DNA from: Acidimicrobiia bacterium
GTDB taxonomy: Bacteria > Actinomycetota > Acidimicrobiia > IMCC26256 > JAMXLJ01
Direction of reading: 5' to 3'
Assembly: GCA_035651955.1 (NCBI GenBank)
Contig: DASRES010000090.1
Coordinates: forward strand, 49,237-113,236
Length of the DNA stretch: 64,000 bases
Part shown: piece after piece, positions 21,691 to 30,218 of the stretch
Numbering within the stretch: the first letter of the stretch is position 1
Layout of the letters: every line of letters starts with the position of its first letter
Position numbers and translations under genes: made by a program
The notes under the pieces: generated by a model
The model's database searches: none
Seen by the model: the letters and a program-made list of their open reading frames with translations, nothing else
Told to the model about the DNA's origin: nothing

Positions 21691-22173
21691 ATGCGCTGGT
21701 GGCGTCAGCCGACGCCGATCGGCGAGCTGCTCGTCGTGGTCGGCGACGGCGCGATCGCGCGCATCGCGCTGCCGTCCGCTGACGGTCACGAGCCCGATGT
21801 GCCACCGGAGCGCGACGCCCGCGTCGCGGCCGCCGTCGACGCCTGGTTCGACGGCGACGCTGGGCCGTTGCACGACGCACCGCTCGACCTGAGCGCCGTC
21901 GGGTCGCCGTTCCGGCGTCACGTCCTCGAGACGTTGCGGCGTGACGTGCCGTGGGGCGAGACCGTGACGTACGGCGAGCTCGCCGAGATGGCCGGCACGC
22001 CCGGCGCCGCGCGCGCCGTCGGCACCACGATGGCACGCAACCCGGTGCCGCTCGCCGTGCCGTGCCACCGGGTGATCGCGTCGGGTGGGCGGATCGGCGG
22101 CTACGGGGGCGGCATGCACGGGATCGCGACGAAGCGTGCGCTGCTCGCGCTGGAAGGCGTCCACCTCGCGTGA
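21691..22173 (+). CDS. ogt: Methylated-DNA--protein-cysteine methyltransferase
   Basis: The 160-residue single-domain MGMT repairs O6-methylguanine by transferring the alkyl group to its own cysteine in VPCHRVIASGG. It also has the DNA-binding helix region ETVTYGELAEMAGTPGAARAVGTTM and the terminal GGYGGGMHGIATKRALLALEG. It lacks the AraC-like half of Ada. It starts 6 bp after mdh and overlaps the next gene by 4 bp. Confidence 0.93.
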   Translation: MRWWRQPTPIGELLVVVGDGAIARIALPSADGHEPDVPPERDARVAAAVDAWFDGDAGPLHDAPLDLSAVGSPFRRHVLETLRRDVPWGETVTYGELAEMAGTPGAARAVGTTMARNPVPLAVPCHRVIASGGRIGGYGGGMHGIATKRALLALEGVHLA

Positions 22174-22811
22174 GCGAGGACGATCACCGGACGTTCGAAC
22201 GCGGCGTCGACCTCGACCGCGTCGTCTACTTCAGTGACGCGGTGTTCGCGATCGCGATGACGCTGCTCGTGCTGTCGGTGCGCGTTCCCGACGTGCCGAG
22301 CGCGCATCTCGGTGCCGCACTGAACGACGAGGTCTCCGCGATCTGGAGCTACTTCCTGAGCTTTGCGGTGATCGCGCTCATCTGGCTCGCGCACCACCGG
22401 ATGTTCCACTACGTGCGCCGCGTCGACCCGACCGCGGTCGCGCTCAACCTCGTGCTCCTCGCGTTCGTCGCGATCCTCCCGTTCCCGACGGCGATGCTCG
22501 GTCGCTACGGCGAGACCCGCATCGCGACCATGGCGTACGCGGGCGCGGCGGCGGCCGTCGGCTGCTCCTCCGTCGCGCTGTGGGCCCACATCACGCACAC
22601 GCCCGGTCTGCTCCGCCCCGACACACCGCGCGCGTTCATCCGCCACGCGCAGCTCCGGGGGATGAGCGTCCCGATCGTGTTCGCCCTCTCGATACCGATC
22701 GCGCTGTGGAACGTGGATGTCGCGAAGTACTTCTGGATCGCGATCGTGCCGGTGCGGGTCGTGCTCGTACGCCGCTTCGGCAGCGTCTACACGCCGCGCG
22801 TCACACGTTGA
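22170..22811 (+). CDS. TMEM175/DUF1211-family potassium channel-like membrane protein
   Basis: The 213-residue protein has about six membrane helices. The first carries the family signature RVVYFSDAVFAIAMTLLVL (FSDAVFAIA), which lines the pore in bacterial TMEM175 channels. A second conserved patch is FAVIALIWLAHHRMFHYV. The family conducts K+ with low selectivity. GTG 22170 overlaps the ogt stop; the C-terminus overlaps the convergent lipoprotein gene by 11 bp. Confidence 0.85.
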   Translation: MSEDDHRTFERGVDLDRVVYFSDAVFAIAMTLLVLSVRVPDVPSAHLGAALNDEVSAIWSYFLSFAVIALIWLAHHRMFHYVRRVDPTAVALNLVLLAFVAILPFPTAMLGRYGETRIATMAYAGAAAAVGCSSVALWAHITHTPGLLRPDTPRAFIRHAQLRGMSVPIVFALSIPIALWNVDVAKYFWIAIVPVRVVLVRRFGSVYTPRVTR

Positions 22812-25353
22812 ACAGCCCCCGGAGGCTCGGTGCCGTCTGCGCCGCGCCGAGCAACGGCAGGCCGAGCATCTCCTCGGTCGCCCGCAGCAACGAGTAGTGG
22901 CTCACCGGCGTCGTCACGACCGTCCCGGGACGGACCGACGGCGCGACGACGATGTTCGGGATCGGCGTGTCCTCGTCCCACACGACGAAGAGTGCGGTGT
23001 CGCCCCGCCGGTACGACGGGCTCGCGAGGATCTGCGGGACGAGCGCGGACAGGAACGCGTCGCCGTTCGCGACCGGGCAGTCGTGCGTGTCGTCGCACAG
23101 GTCCGGGGTGACAAAGTTGAACGTCGCGAGCGTGTCGTTGCGAAGCGCGTCGACGAACGGACCCGACGTCGCGGAGCCCATCGGCACGTCGTCCACCGCG
23201 CACGCGGCACGGTCTTGACCGCCCCAGAAGTACACCGCCGGGTTGTGCTTCGGCGCGTAGCGCGTGCCGGAGACCGAGCAGTTGCCGTTCATGCCCTCTT
23301 CCCACGACCGCTCGGTACCGCCGGCCGCGCGCACCTGCCGGAAGATGTTGTCGGAGGTCGTGCTCACGGTCGCCGACGGCGGCGCGTCACCCGCGAACGG
23401 GTTCAGCGCGCTGCCGGCGAGGCCCGACGTCGCACCGACGTAGCTGGGCTCGGACGGGAACTGGCTCCCGGCGTCACCCCAGTTCGTCGCCGTGCCGCAC
23501 GCGTTCGCGAGTTGCGTCTCGTACGGCGCGCTGCGGTTCCCGATGACGTCCGGCCAGCTCTTGTTCTCCATCCAGATCCAGATGACGTGCCGGTATCGCG
23601 CCGGCGACGCGCTCGCCGTCCCGCACGGGGCACCGGCTGACGGCGGCGCGGTCGTCGGCGTCGACCCCACGGTCGTCGGCGTCGATCCCACGGTCGTCGA
23701 CGTCGTCGCGGACGTCGAGCTCGGCGCGGCCACCGGGTAGTCGTGGAGCACGTCGAGATACGCGCCGTAGCCCGAGGCCGTCGCCCACTCGGTCGCGGAC
23801 TCGACGGCCGTGCCCTCGCCCCACTCGTTGAACGTCGTCACGAGCTGGAACTTGGCGCTCGACGCAGCCATCGCGGCGACGTCCTGGCGGAACCGGCTGA
23901 CGTCGCGCCCGAGCCGCGGCGACTCGCCGACCTTCCAGAACCCCGGCGAGACCGCGTACGAGTACGGCAGGTGGACCTGCGCGCCGCTGGCCGGCGCGTA
24001 CTGGTGCCACGCCTGCGGCTGCGCGGCGCACGACTGGTAGCCCTGGAACACCTTCAGCACGACGTACGCGCCGAGCGTGTTCGCGTCCTTCCAGCGCTGT
24101 GCCATCGAGCACCCGTCGTTCGCGTCCGCGTAGACGAACACGACCGGCTTGCCGTCGACGCGCAGCCAGTTCGGCGAGGACCAGTAGTGGTCACGCAGAT
24201 AGGTGAGATCGGCGTTGATCGTCGCGACGGACGGATCGCCGAGGCTCTCGTTCTCGTAGTAGATCGTCCACTTGAACGACGTGCCGGACGCGGCCTGCAA
24301 CAGCGTCGGCATGTGCTTGTCGGTGTCGCTCCCCGCACCCCACCAGGACGCGATCCCGGCCGAGATGTTGCCGTACTGCATCGCGGCGATCTGCTGTTGC
24401 ACGACGCCGAGCTGTGTGCCGTCGTAGAAGCCCGCGCTCGGGTGGTAGTTCGTGTACGGGTCGACGCCCTGCTGGTTCCAGCCCCCGGGGAACCACGGAT
24501 AGTAGAACGCGGCCCGGATCGCGCCGGTCGACGCGGTCACGGGCGGTGCGGGCGCGGTCGGCGCCGCGAACGGGTGGATGCCGCCGAAGCCGTCGAGCAC
24601 GTACCCGCTGCCCGCCGCGAACAGCGCCATCCCGCGCGCGATGTCGAACCCGTCCCAGTGCGGCAGCCGCGCCGGTACCGCGGGCGGCGACTGACCGCCG
24701 AGTGCGAACGGGTGGACCGCGCCGAAGCCGTCGAGCACGTAGCCACCGTCGCCCGACCCGTCACCGGTGAGCACGATCGCCCGGGCGATGTCGCGCGTCC
24801 AGTACGGGGTTCCGGAAGGGAGCGCGGGTGCCGGGTGGCCGTCGAGGCCGAACGCGTGCACGCCGCCGAAGCCGTCGAGCACGTAGCCACCGTCGTCGTC
24901 CGGCAGCAGCGTGATCGACCGGGCGATCCTCCAACCCTGCCAGTACGGCGTGCCGGTCGGCGCGGCGGGCGCGGCGTGGCCGCCCAGCCCGAACGGGTGG
25001 ATGCCGCCCCATGCGTCGAGGACGTAGCCGCCCGTGCCGTCGTGTCGCAGGGCGAGGCCGCGCCCGAGGTCCTGACCGTTCCAGTACGGCGTCCCGCTCG
25101 GCGTCGCCGGTGCCGTGTGCCCCGGCAGCGCGAACCCGTGCAGGCCGCCGTACCCGTCGAGCACGAACCCACCCTGCTCGTTCGACGAGAGCGCGATCGC
25201 GCGCGCGACGTCCCACCCCTTCCAGTACGGCGCGCCGACGGGTCGCGGCGGGAGGCCGCCGCCCTGCCCGTTGCGGTCCGACCCGGTCGCGGTGCACGCG
25301 GTCGCCAGCAAGGCGACGGCCAGGAGCACGCTGGTCGCACGCACCTTCGTCAC
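22801..25353 (-). CDS. Three-module secreted lipoprotein: YVLDGFGG repeats + GH71/GH99-like domain + phosphoesterase
   Basis: This 850-residue protein has a signal peptide with a lipobox-like end (LLATAC, Cys20). Residues ~40-265 hold five ~45-residue repeats, each with a (T/A)PYW...ARxI start and a GYVLDGFGGxHPF end. Residues ~283-540 look like a GH99/GH71-type glycosidase (AAFYYPWFPGGWNQ, TIYYENESLG, TTFNEWGEGTAVES). A TTSTTVGSTPTT linker (~541-573) leads to a PF04185-type phosphoesterase (~583-848: VIWIWMENKSW, FVVWDEDTPIP, SHYSLLRATEEMLGL) as in acid phosphatases and phospholipase C. It is probably anchored outside the membrane and acts on phosphorylated polysaccharide or phospholipid; substrates are inference. 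GTG follows GGGAGG at 6 nt. Confidence 0.82.
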   Translation of the reverse strand: MTKVRATSVLLAVALLATACTATGSDRNGQGGGLPPRPVGAPYWKGWDVARAIALSSNEQGGFVLDGYGGLHGFALPGHTAPATPSGTPYWNGQDLGRGLALRHDGTGGYVLDAWGGIHPFGLGGHAAPAAPTGTPYWQGWRIARSITLLPDDDGGYVLDGFGGVHAFGLDGHPAPALPSGTPYWTRDIARAIVLTGDGSGDGGYVLDGFGAVHPFALGGQSPPAVPARLPHWDGFDIARGMALFAAGSGYVLDGFGGIHPFAAPTAPAPPVTASTGAIRAAFYYPWFPGGWNQQGVDPYTNYHPSAGFYDGTQLGVVQQQIAAMQYGNISAGIASWWGAGSDTDKHMPTLLQAASGTSFKWTIYYENESLGDPSVATINADLTYLRDHYWSSPNWLRVDGKPVVFVYADANDGCSMAQRWKDANTLGAYVVLKVFQGYQSCAAQPQAWHQYAPASGAQVHLPYSYAVSPGFWKVGESPRLGRDVSRFRQDVAAMAASSAKFQLVTTFNEWGEGTAVESATEWATASGYGAYLDVLHDYPVAAPSSTSATTSTTVGSTPTTVGSTPTTAPPSAGAPCGTASASPARYRHVIWIWMENKSWPDVIGNRSAPYETQLANACGTATNWGDAGSQFPSEPSYVGATSGLAGSALNPFAGDAPPSATVSTTSDNIFRQVRAAGGTERSWEEGMNGNCSVSGTRYAPKHNPAVYFWGGQDRAACAVDDVPMGSATSGPFVDALRNDTLATFNFVTPDLCDDTHDCPVANGDAFLSALVPQILASPSYRRGDTALFVVWDEDTPIPNIVVAPSVRPGTVVTTPVSHYSLLRATEEMLGLPLLGAAQTAPSLRGLFNV

Positions 25354-25498
25354 GACGTTCCTCCCGTTGGGCCGGCTGCCGTCCGACGAGGTAACGGCAC
25401 CGCATCGGCGCGGATGAAGTCGTGGACGGTGCGGGAAGCGTTTGCGGCGAACGTTTCACGACGGTGTCTGCGCAGGTCGGGCCGGGATTGCGCGGGAC

Positions 25499-25526
25499 GG
25501 GGAAAAATTCCCCCGCCGCGTAGGAT
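25499..25526 (+). promoter_or_regulatory. AT-containing palindrome and leaderless -10 box
   Basis: In the 179-bp divergent gap, GGGGAAAAATTCCCC (25499-25513; 6-bp arms, AAA spacer) stands out from the GC-rich surroundings and could be an operator. TAGGAT (25521-25526) ends 6 nt before the GTG at 25533, a leaderless-type arrangement. Confidence 0.45.
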
Positions 25527-25532
25527 CACGGC

Positions 25533-25928
25533 GTGGCGACGACCCTCGATCTGAACGATCCGCGCGCGGTGACGCGCGTGCTCGCGCGCAGCCGCATCGT
25601 GCTCGGGCTCACGCTCGCCGTCGCGCCGCGGCTGACCGGCCCGCTGCTCGGGATCCAGGCACGGTCGCCCGCGACGCGCTACCTCGCGCGCGTCGCCGGC
25701 ATCCGCGACGCGCTCATCGGCCTCGGGATGGAGATCTCGGTGCGCGAGAACCGCTTCCCGCAGGGGTGGGTCGGCATCGCGGGTGTGGTCGACCTCGGCG
25801 ACGCGATCGTCGGCGTCGTCACACGCAGGGTCGGGATGCGCGTCCGCCTGATGTCACTCGGCGCGGTCGGGAGCGCGGCGCTGCACCTGCAGCTCGCGCG
25901 CAATCTCGACGACCTCAGCTCGCGCTGA
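25533..25928 (+). CDS. Small membrane protein, unknown function
   Basis: The 131-residue protein has an initial hydrophilic part, then hydrophobic segments near residues 20-40, 55-68, 78-95 and 103-120. It resembles DUF4267-like small membrane proteins (VLGLTLAVAPRLTGPLLGI, a conserved R...G...RD..IGLGM segment), but I cannot name the family with certainty. It has a leaderless-type promoter and overlaps the convergent cyclopropane synthase gene by 14 bp. Confidence 0.65.
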   Translation: MATTLDLNDPRAVTRVLARSRIVLGLTLAVAPRLTGPLLGIQARSPATRYLARVAGIRDALIGLGMEISVRENRFPQGWVGIAGVVDLGDAIVGVVTRRVGMRVRLMSLGAVGSAALHLQLARNLDDLSSR

Positions 25929-27174
25929 ACGCGCGGTCGAGCTCGAGACGCGGGCGCAGCGGCAGACCGCTGCTCCCGCCGCGCGGCTTGACCGCGAGCA
26001 CCTGGTGCACCTGCGTGCGGTTCGCCTCGAAGTTGAGCGCGGAGGCGGCCATGTACAGCCGCCACACGCGCGCGCGCGGCGCGCCGACCTCGGCAACGGC
26101 CGCGTCCCAGTTCCGCTCGAGGTTCGCGACCCACGCGCGCAGCGTGAGCGCGTAGTGCTCGCGGATGCTCTCCATGTGACGCGCCTCGAAGCCGCTGCGG
26201 TGCAACGTCGAGATCACGGCGCCCACCTCGTGCAGCTCGCCGTCCGGGAACACGTAGCGGTCGATGAAGCTGCGGCGCGAGAAGCCGGTACGGCCGGGCC
26301 TCGGGCGGCTGATGCCGTGGTTGAGCAACCGTCCCTCCGGCGCCAGCAGCGCGAACAGCCGGTCGAAGTAGACCTGGAGCTGCGAGAGCCCGACGTGCTC
26401 GAACATGCCGACCGAGCTGATGCGGTCGTACGGGCCGTCGGCGACGTCGCGGTAGTCCTGCACACGGATCTCGACCCGGTCGGCCAGCCCGGCCTCCGCG
26501 ACGCGCTTCGACGCGAGCTCGGCCTGCCGGCGTGAGAGGGTCACGCCGACGCCCCGGATGCCGTGGTGCTCGGCCGCGTGCAGCAGCAGCGAGCCCCATC
26601 CGCAGCCGACGTCGAGCAGCCGCATCCCGGGCTCGAGCGCGAGCTTGTGGCAGATCAGCTCGTGCTTGGTCGCCTGCGCCGTCTCGAGCCCGACGTCGGG
26701 CGAGAACCAGACGCCGCAGGAGTACGTGAGCGATGGTCCGAGCACCATGCGGTAGAAGGTGTTCGAGACGTCGTAGTGGTGCGCGATCGCGGCCGCGTCG
26801 CGCGCCTTGCTGTGGCGACGGCCGCGGAGGCGCGCCTCCTCGCGCGGTGGCGGCAGGCGGCGCAGCCCGCTCGCGCCGACGAGCTGCAACGCCCGGACCC
26901 ACTGGCGCGCGTCGAGACGGACGTCCGGGAGCCGGTCGCGCAGCGCCTCGAGTCCCGCGAAGATGTCGCCCTCGACGTCCAGGTCCCCCGCGACGTACGC
27001 GCGTCCGAGCCCGAGCTCGCCCGGCGCGGTCAGCAGGCGCCGCAACGCATCCGGCGATCGCAGGACGATCGTCGTCGGCGCGTCCGGCGGGCCGGCCGCG
27101 CTCCCGTCGTACGCGCGGAATCCGATTGGGAGATCCGCGCCGAACATCGCCTCGAAGAGCGCTGCGATCGCCAT
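25915..27174 (-). CDS. cfa: Cyclopropane-fatty-acyl-phospholipid synthase family protein
   Basis: The 419-residue CFA synthase-like SAM methyltransferase modifies unsaturated acyl chains in membrane lipids. An N-terminal lipid-binding region (~1-100, with GLGRAYVAGDLDVEGD) precedes IAHHYDVSNTFYRMVLG, TYSCGVWF, the SAM loop LLDVGCGWGSLLLHAAE, and SSVGMFEHVG with the Glu and His of the bicarbonate/active site region. ATG 27174 is used because TACGGT lies 7 nt upstream; longer versions overlap glpK. It ends the glycerol/lipid gene block. Confidence 0.9.
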   Translation of the reverse strand: MAIAALFEAMFGADLPIGFRAYDGSAAGPPDAPTTIVLRSPDALRRLLTAPGELGLGRAYVAGDLDVEGDIFAGLEALRDRLPDVRLDARQWVRALQLVGASGLRRLPPPREEARLRGRRHSKARDAAAIAHHYDVSNTFYRMVLGPSLTYSCGVWFSPDVGLETAQATKHELICHKLALEPGMRLLDVGCGWGSLLLHAAEHHGIRGVGVTLSRRQAELASKRVAEAGLADRVEIRVQDYRDVADGPYDRISSVGMFEHVGLSQLQVYFDRLFALLAPEGRLLNHGISRPRPGRTGFSRRSFIDRYVFPDGELHEVGAVISTLHRSGFEARHMESIREHYALTLRAWVANLERNWDAAVAEVGAPRARVWRLYMAASALNFEANRTQVHQVLAVKPRGGSSGLPLRPRLELDRAFSAS

Positions 27175-27181
27175 GCGCGTG

Positions 27182-27187
27182 ACCGTA
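27182..27187 (-). promoter_or_regulatory. Leaderless-type -10 box for cfa
   Basis: On the minus strand TACGGT lies 7 nt before the cfa ATG, between the cfa start and the glpK stop, so cfa may have its own leaderless promoter. Confidence 0.42.
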
Positions 27188-27199
27188 CCCAGCGTTCGA

Positions 27200-28648
27200 T
27201 CAGAAGTCGATCGAGGACAGCTCCGGGATCCAGTGCCCCGCGCGCTCGCACGCGTGCCGCCACCGCGCACGGTCGAGCACCCGGCGTGGCTCGACGCGCG
27301 CGCGAGGCGACCACGTCGCGGCGAGCTCGTCCTCGTCACGCCAGGCGCCGGTCGCGAGGCCCGCGAGGAACGCGGCGCCCAACGTCGTCGCCTCCGCGAC
27401 GGGGGACACCTCGACGTCGCGCTGCGACGCGTCCGCGAGGGCCTGCACGAACGTCGCGTTCGCGCTCATCCCGCCGTCGACTCGCAACGCACCGATCGCG
27501 ACGCCACCGTCCGCCTCGGCCGCTTCGACGAGGTCGGCGCCGCGGTGCGCGATGCCTTCGAGCACCGCGCGCACGACGTGTGCACGGCCCGTGCCCCGGG
27601 TCAGGCCGAGCAACGTGCCGCGGGCGCCGTGGTCCCAGTACGGCGTGCCGAGGCCGAGCAACGCCGGCACGAACCACACGTCGCCCGTGTCGTCGCACTC
27701 CGACGCGACGCGGTCGGACTCGGCCGCGGTCGTGACGAGCTCCAGGTCGTCGCGCAGCCACTCCACGTTCGTCCCCGCCGCGAGCATCATCGCCTCGACG
27801 CCCCACGTGATCCGCCCCGCGCGGCGCCACGCCGCGATCGGGAAGCTTCCCTGCGGACCGCGCGTCGTGAACGACGGCCGCGCGGGAAGGCAGAGGTCGA
27901 GCATCGCGCCCGTCCCGAACGTGATCTTCGCGTCACCGGGCCGTACGCAGCCCTGGCCCACGAGCGACGCCTGCTGGTCACCGATCAGCGCGGCGATCGG
28001 CGGCGCGCCGGGCAGCTCGGTCGCCTCGCCGACGACGCCGCTCGAGTCGACGATCGCGGGCAGCACGGGTGCAGGTATGCGGAGCGCGTCGAGCACTGAG
28101 TCCGACCAGTCGCCACCGTCGGCCGTCGCCATCCCGCTGACGCCCGCGTTCGTCGCGTCGGTGACGTGGAGCGTGCCGCCCGAGAGCGTCCACGCGATCC
28201 ACGTGTCGACGGTGCCGAAGCACACGTCGCGCGTGCGTTCGGCGTCGACGAGGTCGAGCAGGTGCTCGAGCTTCGTCGCCGACGCGTTCGGCGCGACCCG
28301 CAGACCTTGCGCCTGCAGCTCCAGGCACCGGCCGACGGTGCGCAGGTCCTGCCAGCCGAGTCCCGGCGCGAGCGGCTCGCCGGTCGCGCGGTCCCACACG
28401 ATCGTCGAGCAGCGCTGGTTCGCGATGCCGACCGCGTCGACCGTGCCCGCGCCGCCGTGCGCGTCGAGCGCGCCGTGCGCGACGTCGAGGACCGCGCGCG
28501 CCATCGCGGCCGCGTCGAGCTCGACGAGCCCGGGCGCGGGCGAGTGGGGCAGGAGCGGTACGGCGCGCTCGGCGTGGACCGACGCGTCGTCGTGGACGAC
28601 CGCCGCGCGCACCGAGCTCGTCCCGACGTCGACGACCAGGATCGCCAC
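27200..28648 (-). CDS. glpK: Glycerol kinase-like FGGY carbohydrate kinase
   Basis: The 482-residue FGGY kinase has the N-terminal phosphate loop VVDVGTSSVRAAV, GIANQRCSTIVWDRATGEP, WQDLRT (GlpK-like substrate region), TDATNAGVSG, GDQQASLVGQGC, ITFGTGAML and the C-terminal LRVDGGMSANATFVQALAD. The neighbourhood (glpD and an FAD oxidase) supports glycerol phosphorylation to glycerol-3-phosphate. It starts with GTG 10 bp after the upstream stop. Another polyol substrate cannot be excluded. Confidence 0.86.
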   Translation of the reverse strand: MAILVVDVGTSSVRAAVVHDDASVHAERAVPLLPHSPAPGLVELDAAAMARAVLDVAHGALDAHGGAGTVDAVGIANQRCSTIVWDRATGEPLAPGLGWQDLRTVGRCLELQAQGLRVAPNASATKLEHLLDLVDAERTRDVCFGTVDTWIAWTLSGGTLHVTDATNAGVSGMATADGGDWSDSVLDALRIPAPVLPAIVDSSGVVGEATELPGAPPIAALIGDQQASLVGQGCVRPGDAKITFGTGAMLDLCLPARPSFTTRGPQGSFPIAAWRRAGRITWGVEAMMLAAGTNVEWLRDDLELVTTAAESDRVASECDDTGDVWFVPALLGLGTPYWDHGARGTLLGLTRGTGRAHVVRAVLEGIAHRGADLVEAAEADGGVAIGALRVDGGMSANATFVQALADASQRDVEVSPVAEATTLGAAFLAGLATGAWRDEDELAATWSPRARVEPRRVLDRARWRHACERAGHWIPELSSIDF

Positions 28649-28658
28649 GGCGCGCCGG

Positions 28659-30188
28659 CTACCAGCCGGTCGGTCCGAACGGGTCCGGGAGCCCGAGCTT
28701 GCCGGGGTTCAGGATCCCGTGCGGGTCGATCGCGTGCTTCAGCGCGACGAGCACGTCGTACGCGTCGCCCAGCGCGCGGCGGACGAACCGTGCGCGGTTG
28801 AGGCCGACGCCGTGGTGGTGGCTCAGCGCCGCACCGGCAGCCAGTGCCGCGGCCGTGCCCGCGTCCCACACCGCGCGGTAGTACGCGTCGGCTTCGTCGG
28901 CGGGGGGGACGCCCGCGAACGTGAAGTAGAGGCACGCGCCGTCGACGTAGGAGTGCGACAGGTGGGCCGACGCGACGACCGTGCCCGCGACGGCGGCGAT
29001 CGCGTCGACCGTCTCGCGGTACACGCGTGGGCAGTCGCGCCACGACGCGGCGACCTCCATCGTGTCGACGACCACGCCGCGTCGGTAGTTGTGCTCGAGC
29101 GCCGACACGTCGTTCCGGTGCTCGAACCAACGCCGCACGAGCGCGTCGTCGAGAGGTTCGCCGCCCGTGCACTCCTCCTCGACGGCGTCGAGGGTCGCGT
29201 CGACGATCGCGTCATCACCCTCGTCGTGCACGAGCAGCACGTGTCGCTCCCCGGTCGCGTAGTTGCGCTCGCCCTCCACCGCGTCGTACAGGCGGAGGAC
29301 GGCGGGCGTCACGCCGCGCCGCAGGACGCGACGGCACGCGTCGACACCCTCCGCGAACGACGCGAACCCGAACGCGGCGTCGCGGAAGTACGTCGGCGCG
29401 GGGTGGACGCGCAGCCGCGCGCCGACGATCACACCGAGCGTGCCCTCCGAGCCGACGAACACCTGGTTCAGGTCGGGACCCACCGCCGCGCGGGGAGCGC
29501 CGCCGGTGTGCACGACGCGGCCGTCCGCGAGCGCGACGTCGAGCCCGACGACCATGTCCTCGATCTTCCCGTAGCGCGTCGACAGTTGCCCGGCCGATCG
29601 GCACGCGAGCCAGCCACCGACGGTGGAGAGGTCGATCGACTGTGGCCAGTGACCGAGCGTGAGCCCGTGATCCGACTGCAGCGTCTCCTCCAGCCACGTC
29701 CCGAACGTCCCGGGCAGCACGTCGAGGACGAGCGACGTGTCGTCGACGTCGCGGATGCCGGCGAGCCCGGTCAGGTCGAGCGCGAGACCGCCGTGGACCG
29801 GGACACTGCCGCCGCAGACGCCGCTGCGGCCGGCCGTCACGGTGACCGGGACGCGCTCGTCGTCGCACGCGGCGAGCACGTCCGCGACCTGCGTGGCGTC
29901 GGTCGGTCGCGCGAGCAGGCCGGGCCGCGCGGGCACCTGACCGTGCAGCGCCCACGCGATCCCGATCGGCCACCAGTCGCGCGCCACCTCGTCGACCGCG
30001 TCGCCGTCGCGGACCGTCTCGCACACGCCGGCAAGGCGACGGGCAAGCGCGTCGCCGACCTCGACACGCGCGCCGTCGAGACGATCCTGGATCTCGCCGT
30101 CGGCGCGTGCGAGCGCGACCGGTGGCGTCGGCGCGCCGGTCGTCACGTTTCCGCTCTTCGCGCCTTCGGCGCCGGGCCGCTGGGCCAC
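28659..30188 (-). CDS. Alkyl-DHAP-synthase-like FAD-binding oxidoreductase
   Basis: The ~509-residue PCMH-type flavoprotein has FAD segments PVTVTAGRSGVCGGSVP and STVGGWLACRSAGQLSTRYG followed by KIEDMVVGL and VGSEGTLGVI. The C-terminal half carries YVDGACLYFTF and LSHHHGVGLNRARF, the conserved Tyr/His-rich catalytic segments of alkyldihydroxyacetonephosphate synthase. Placed between glpD and glpK, it could act on DHAP-derived lipids or oxidise a glycerol-related substrate. The first ~15 codons from GTG 30188 fall in a repeat-like spacer, so GTG 30146 may be the true start. Confidence 0.82.
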   Translation of the reverse strand: MAQRPGAEGAKSGNVTTGAPTPPVALARADGEIQDRLDGARVEVGDALARRLAGVCETVRDGDAVDEVARDWWPIGIAWALHGQVPARPGLLARPTDATQVADVLAACDDERVPVTVTAGRSGVCGGSVPVHGGLALDLTGLAGIRDVDDTSLVLDVLPGTFGTWLEETLQSDHGLTLGHWPQSIDLSTVGGWLACRSAGQLSTRYGKIEDMVVGLDVALADGRVVHTGGAPRAAVGPDLNQVFVGSEGTLGVIVGARLRVHPAPTYFRDAAFGFASFAEGVDACRRVLRRGVTPAVLRLYDAVEGERNYATGERHVLLVHDEGDDAIVDATLDAVEEECTGGEPLDDALVRRWFEHRNDVSALEHNYRRGVVVDTMEVAASWRDCPRVYRETVDAIAAVAGTVVASAHLSHSYVDGACLYFTFAGVPPADEADAYYRAVWDAGTAAALAAGAALSHHHGVGLNRARFVRRALGDAYDVLVALKHAIDPHGILNPGKLGLPDPFGPTGW

Positions 30189-30218
30189 GCTTCCACTCGC
30201 CTCCGGCTCGTTCGCTCA
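30147..30218 (-). repeat. Hairpin-containing spacer element, copy B
   Basis: On the minus strand the stretch from the glpD stop into the next gene reads TGAGCGAACGAGCC...GTGGAAGCG...AGCGGCCCGGC and ends GAGCGGAAAC, with a GCGCC-TTC-GGCGC hairpin. It aligns over its first ~50 nt, with only scattered mismatches and two single-base gaps, with the element at 40965-41038. Confidence 0.55.
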
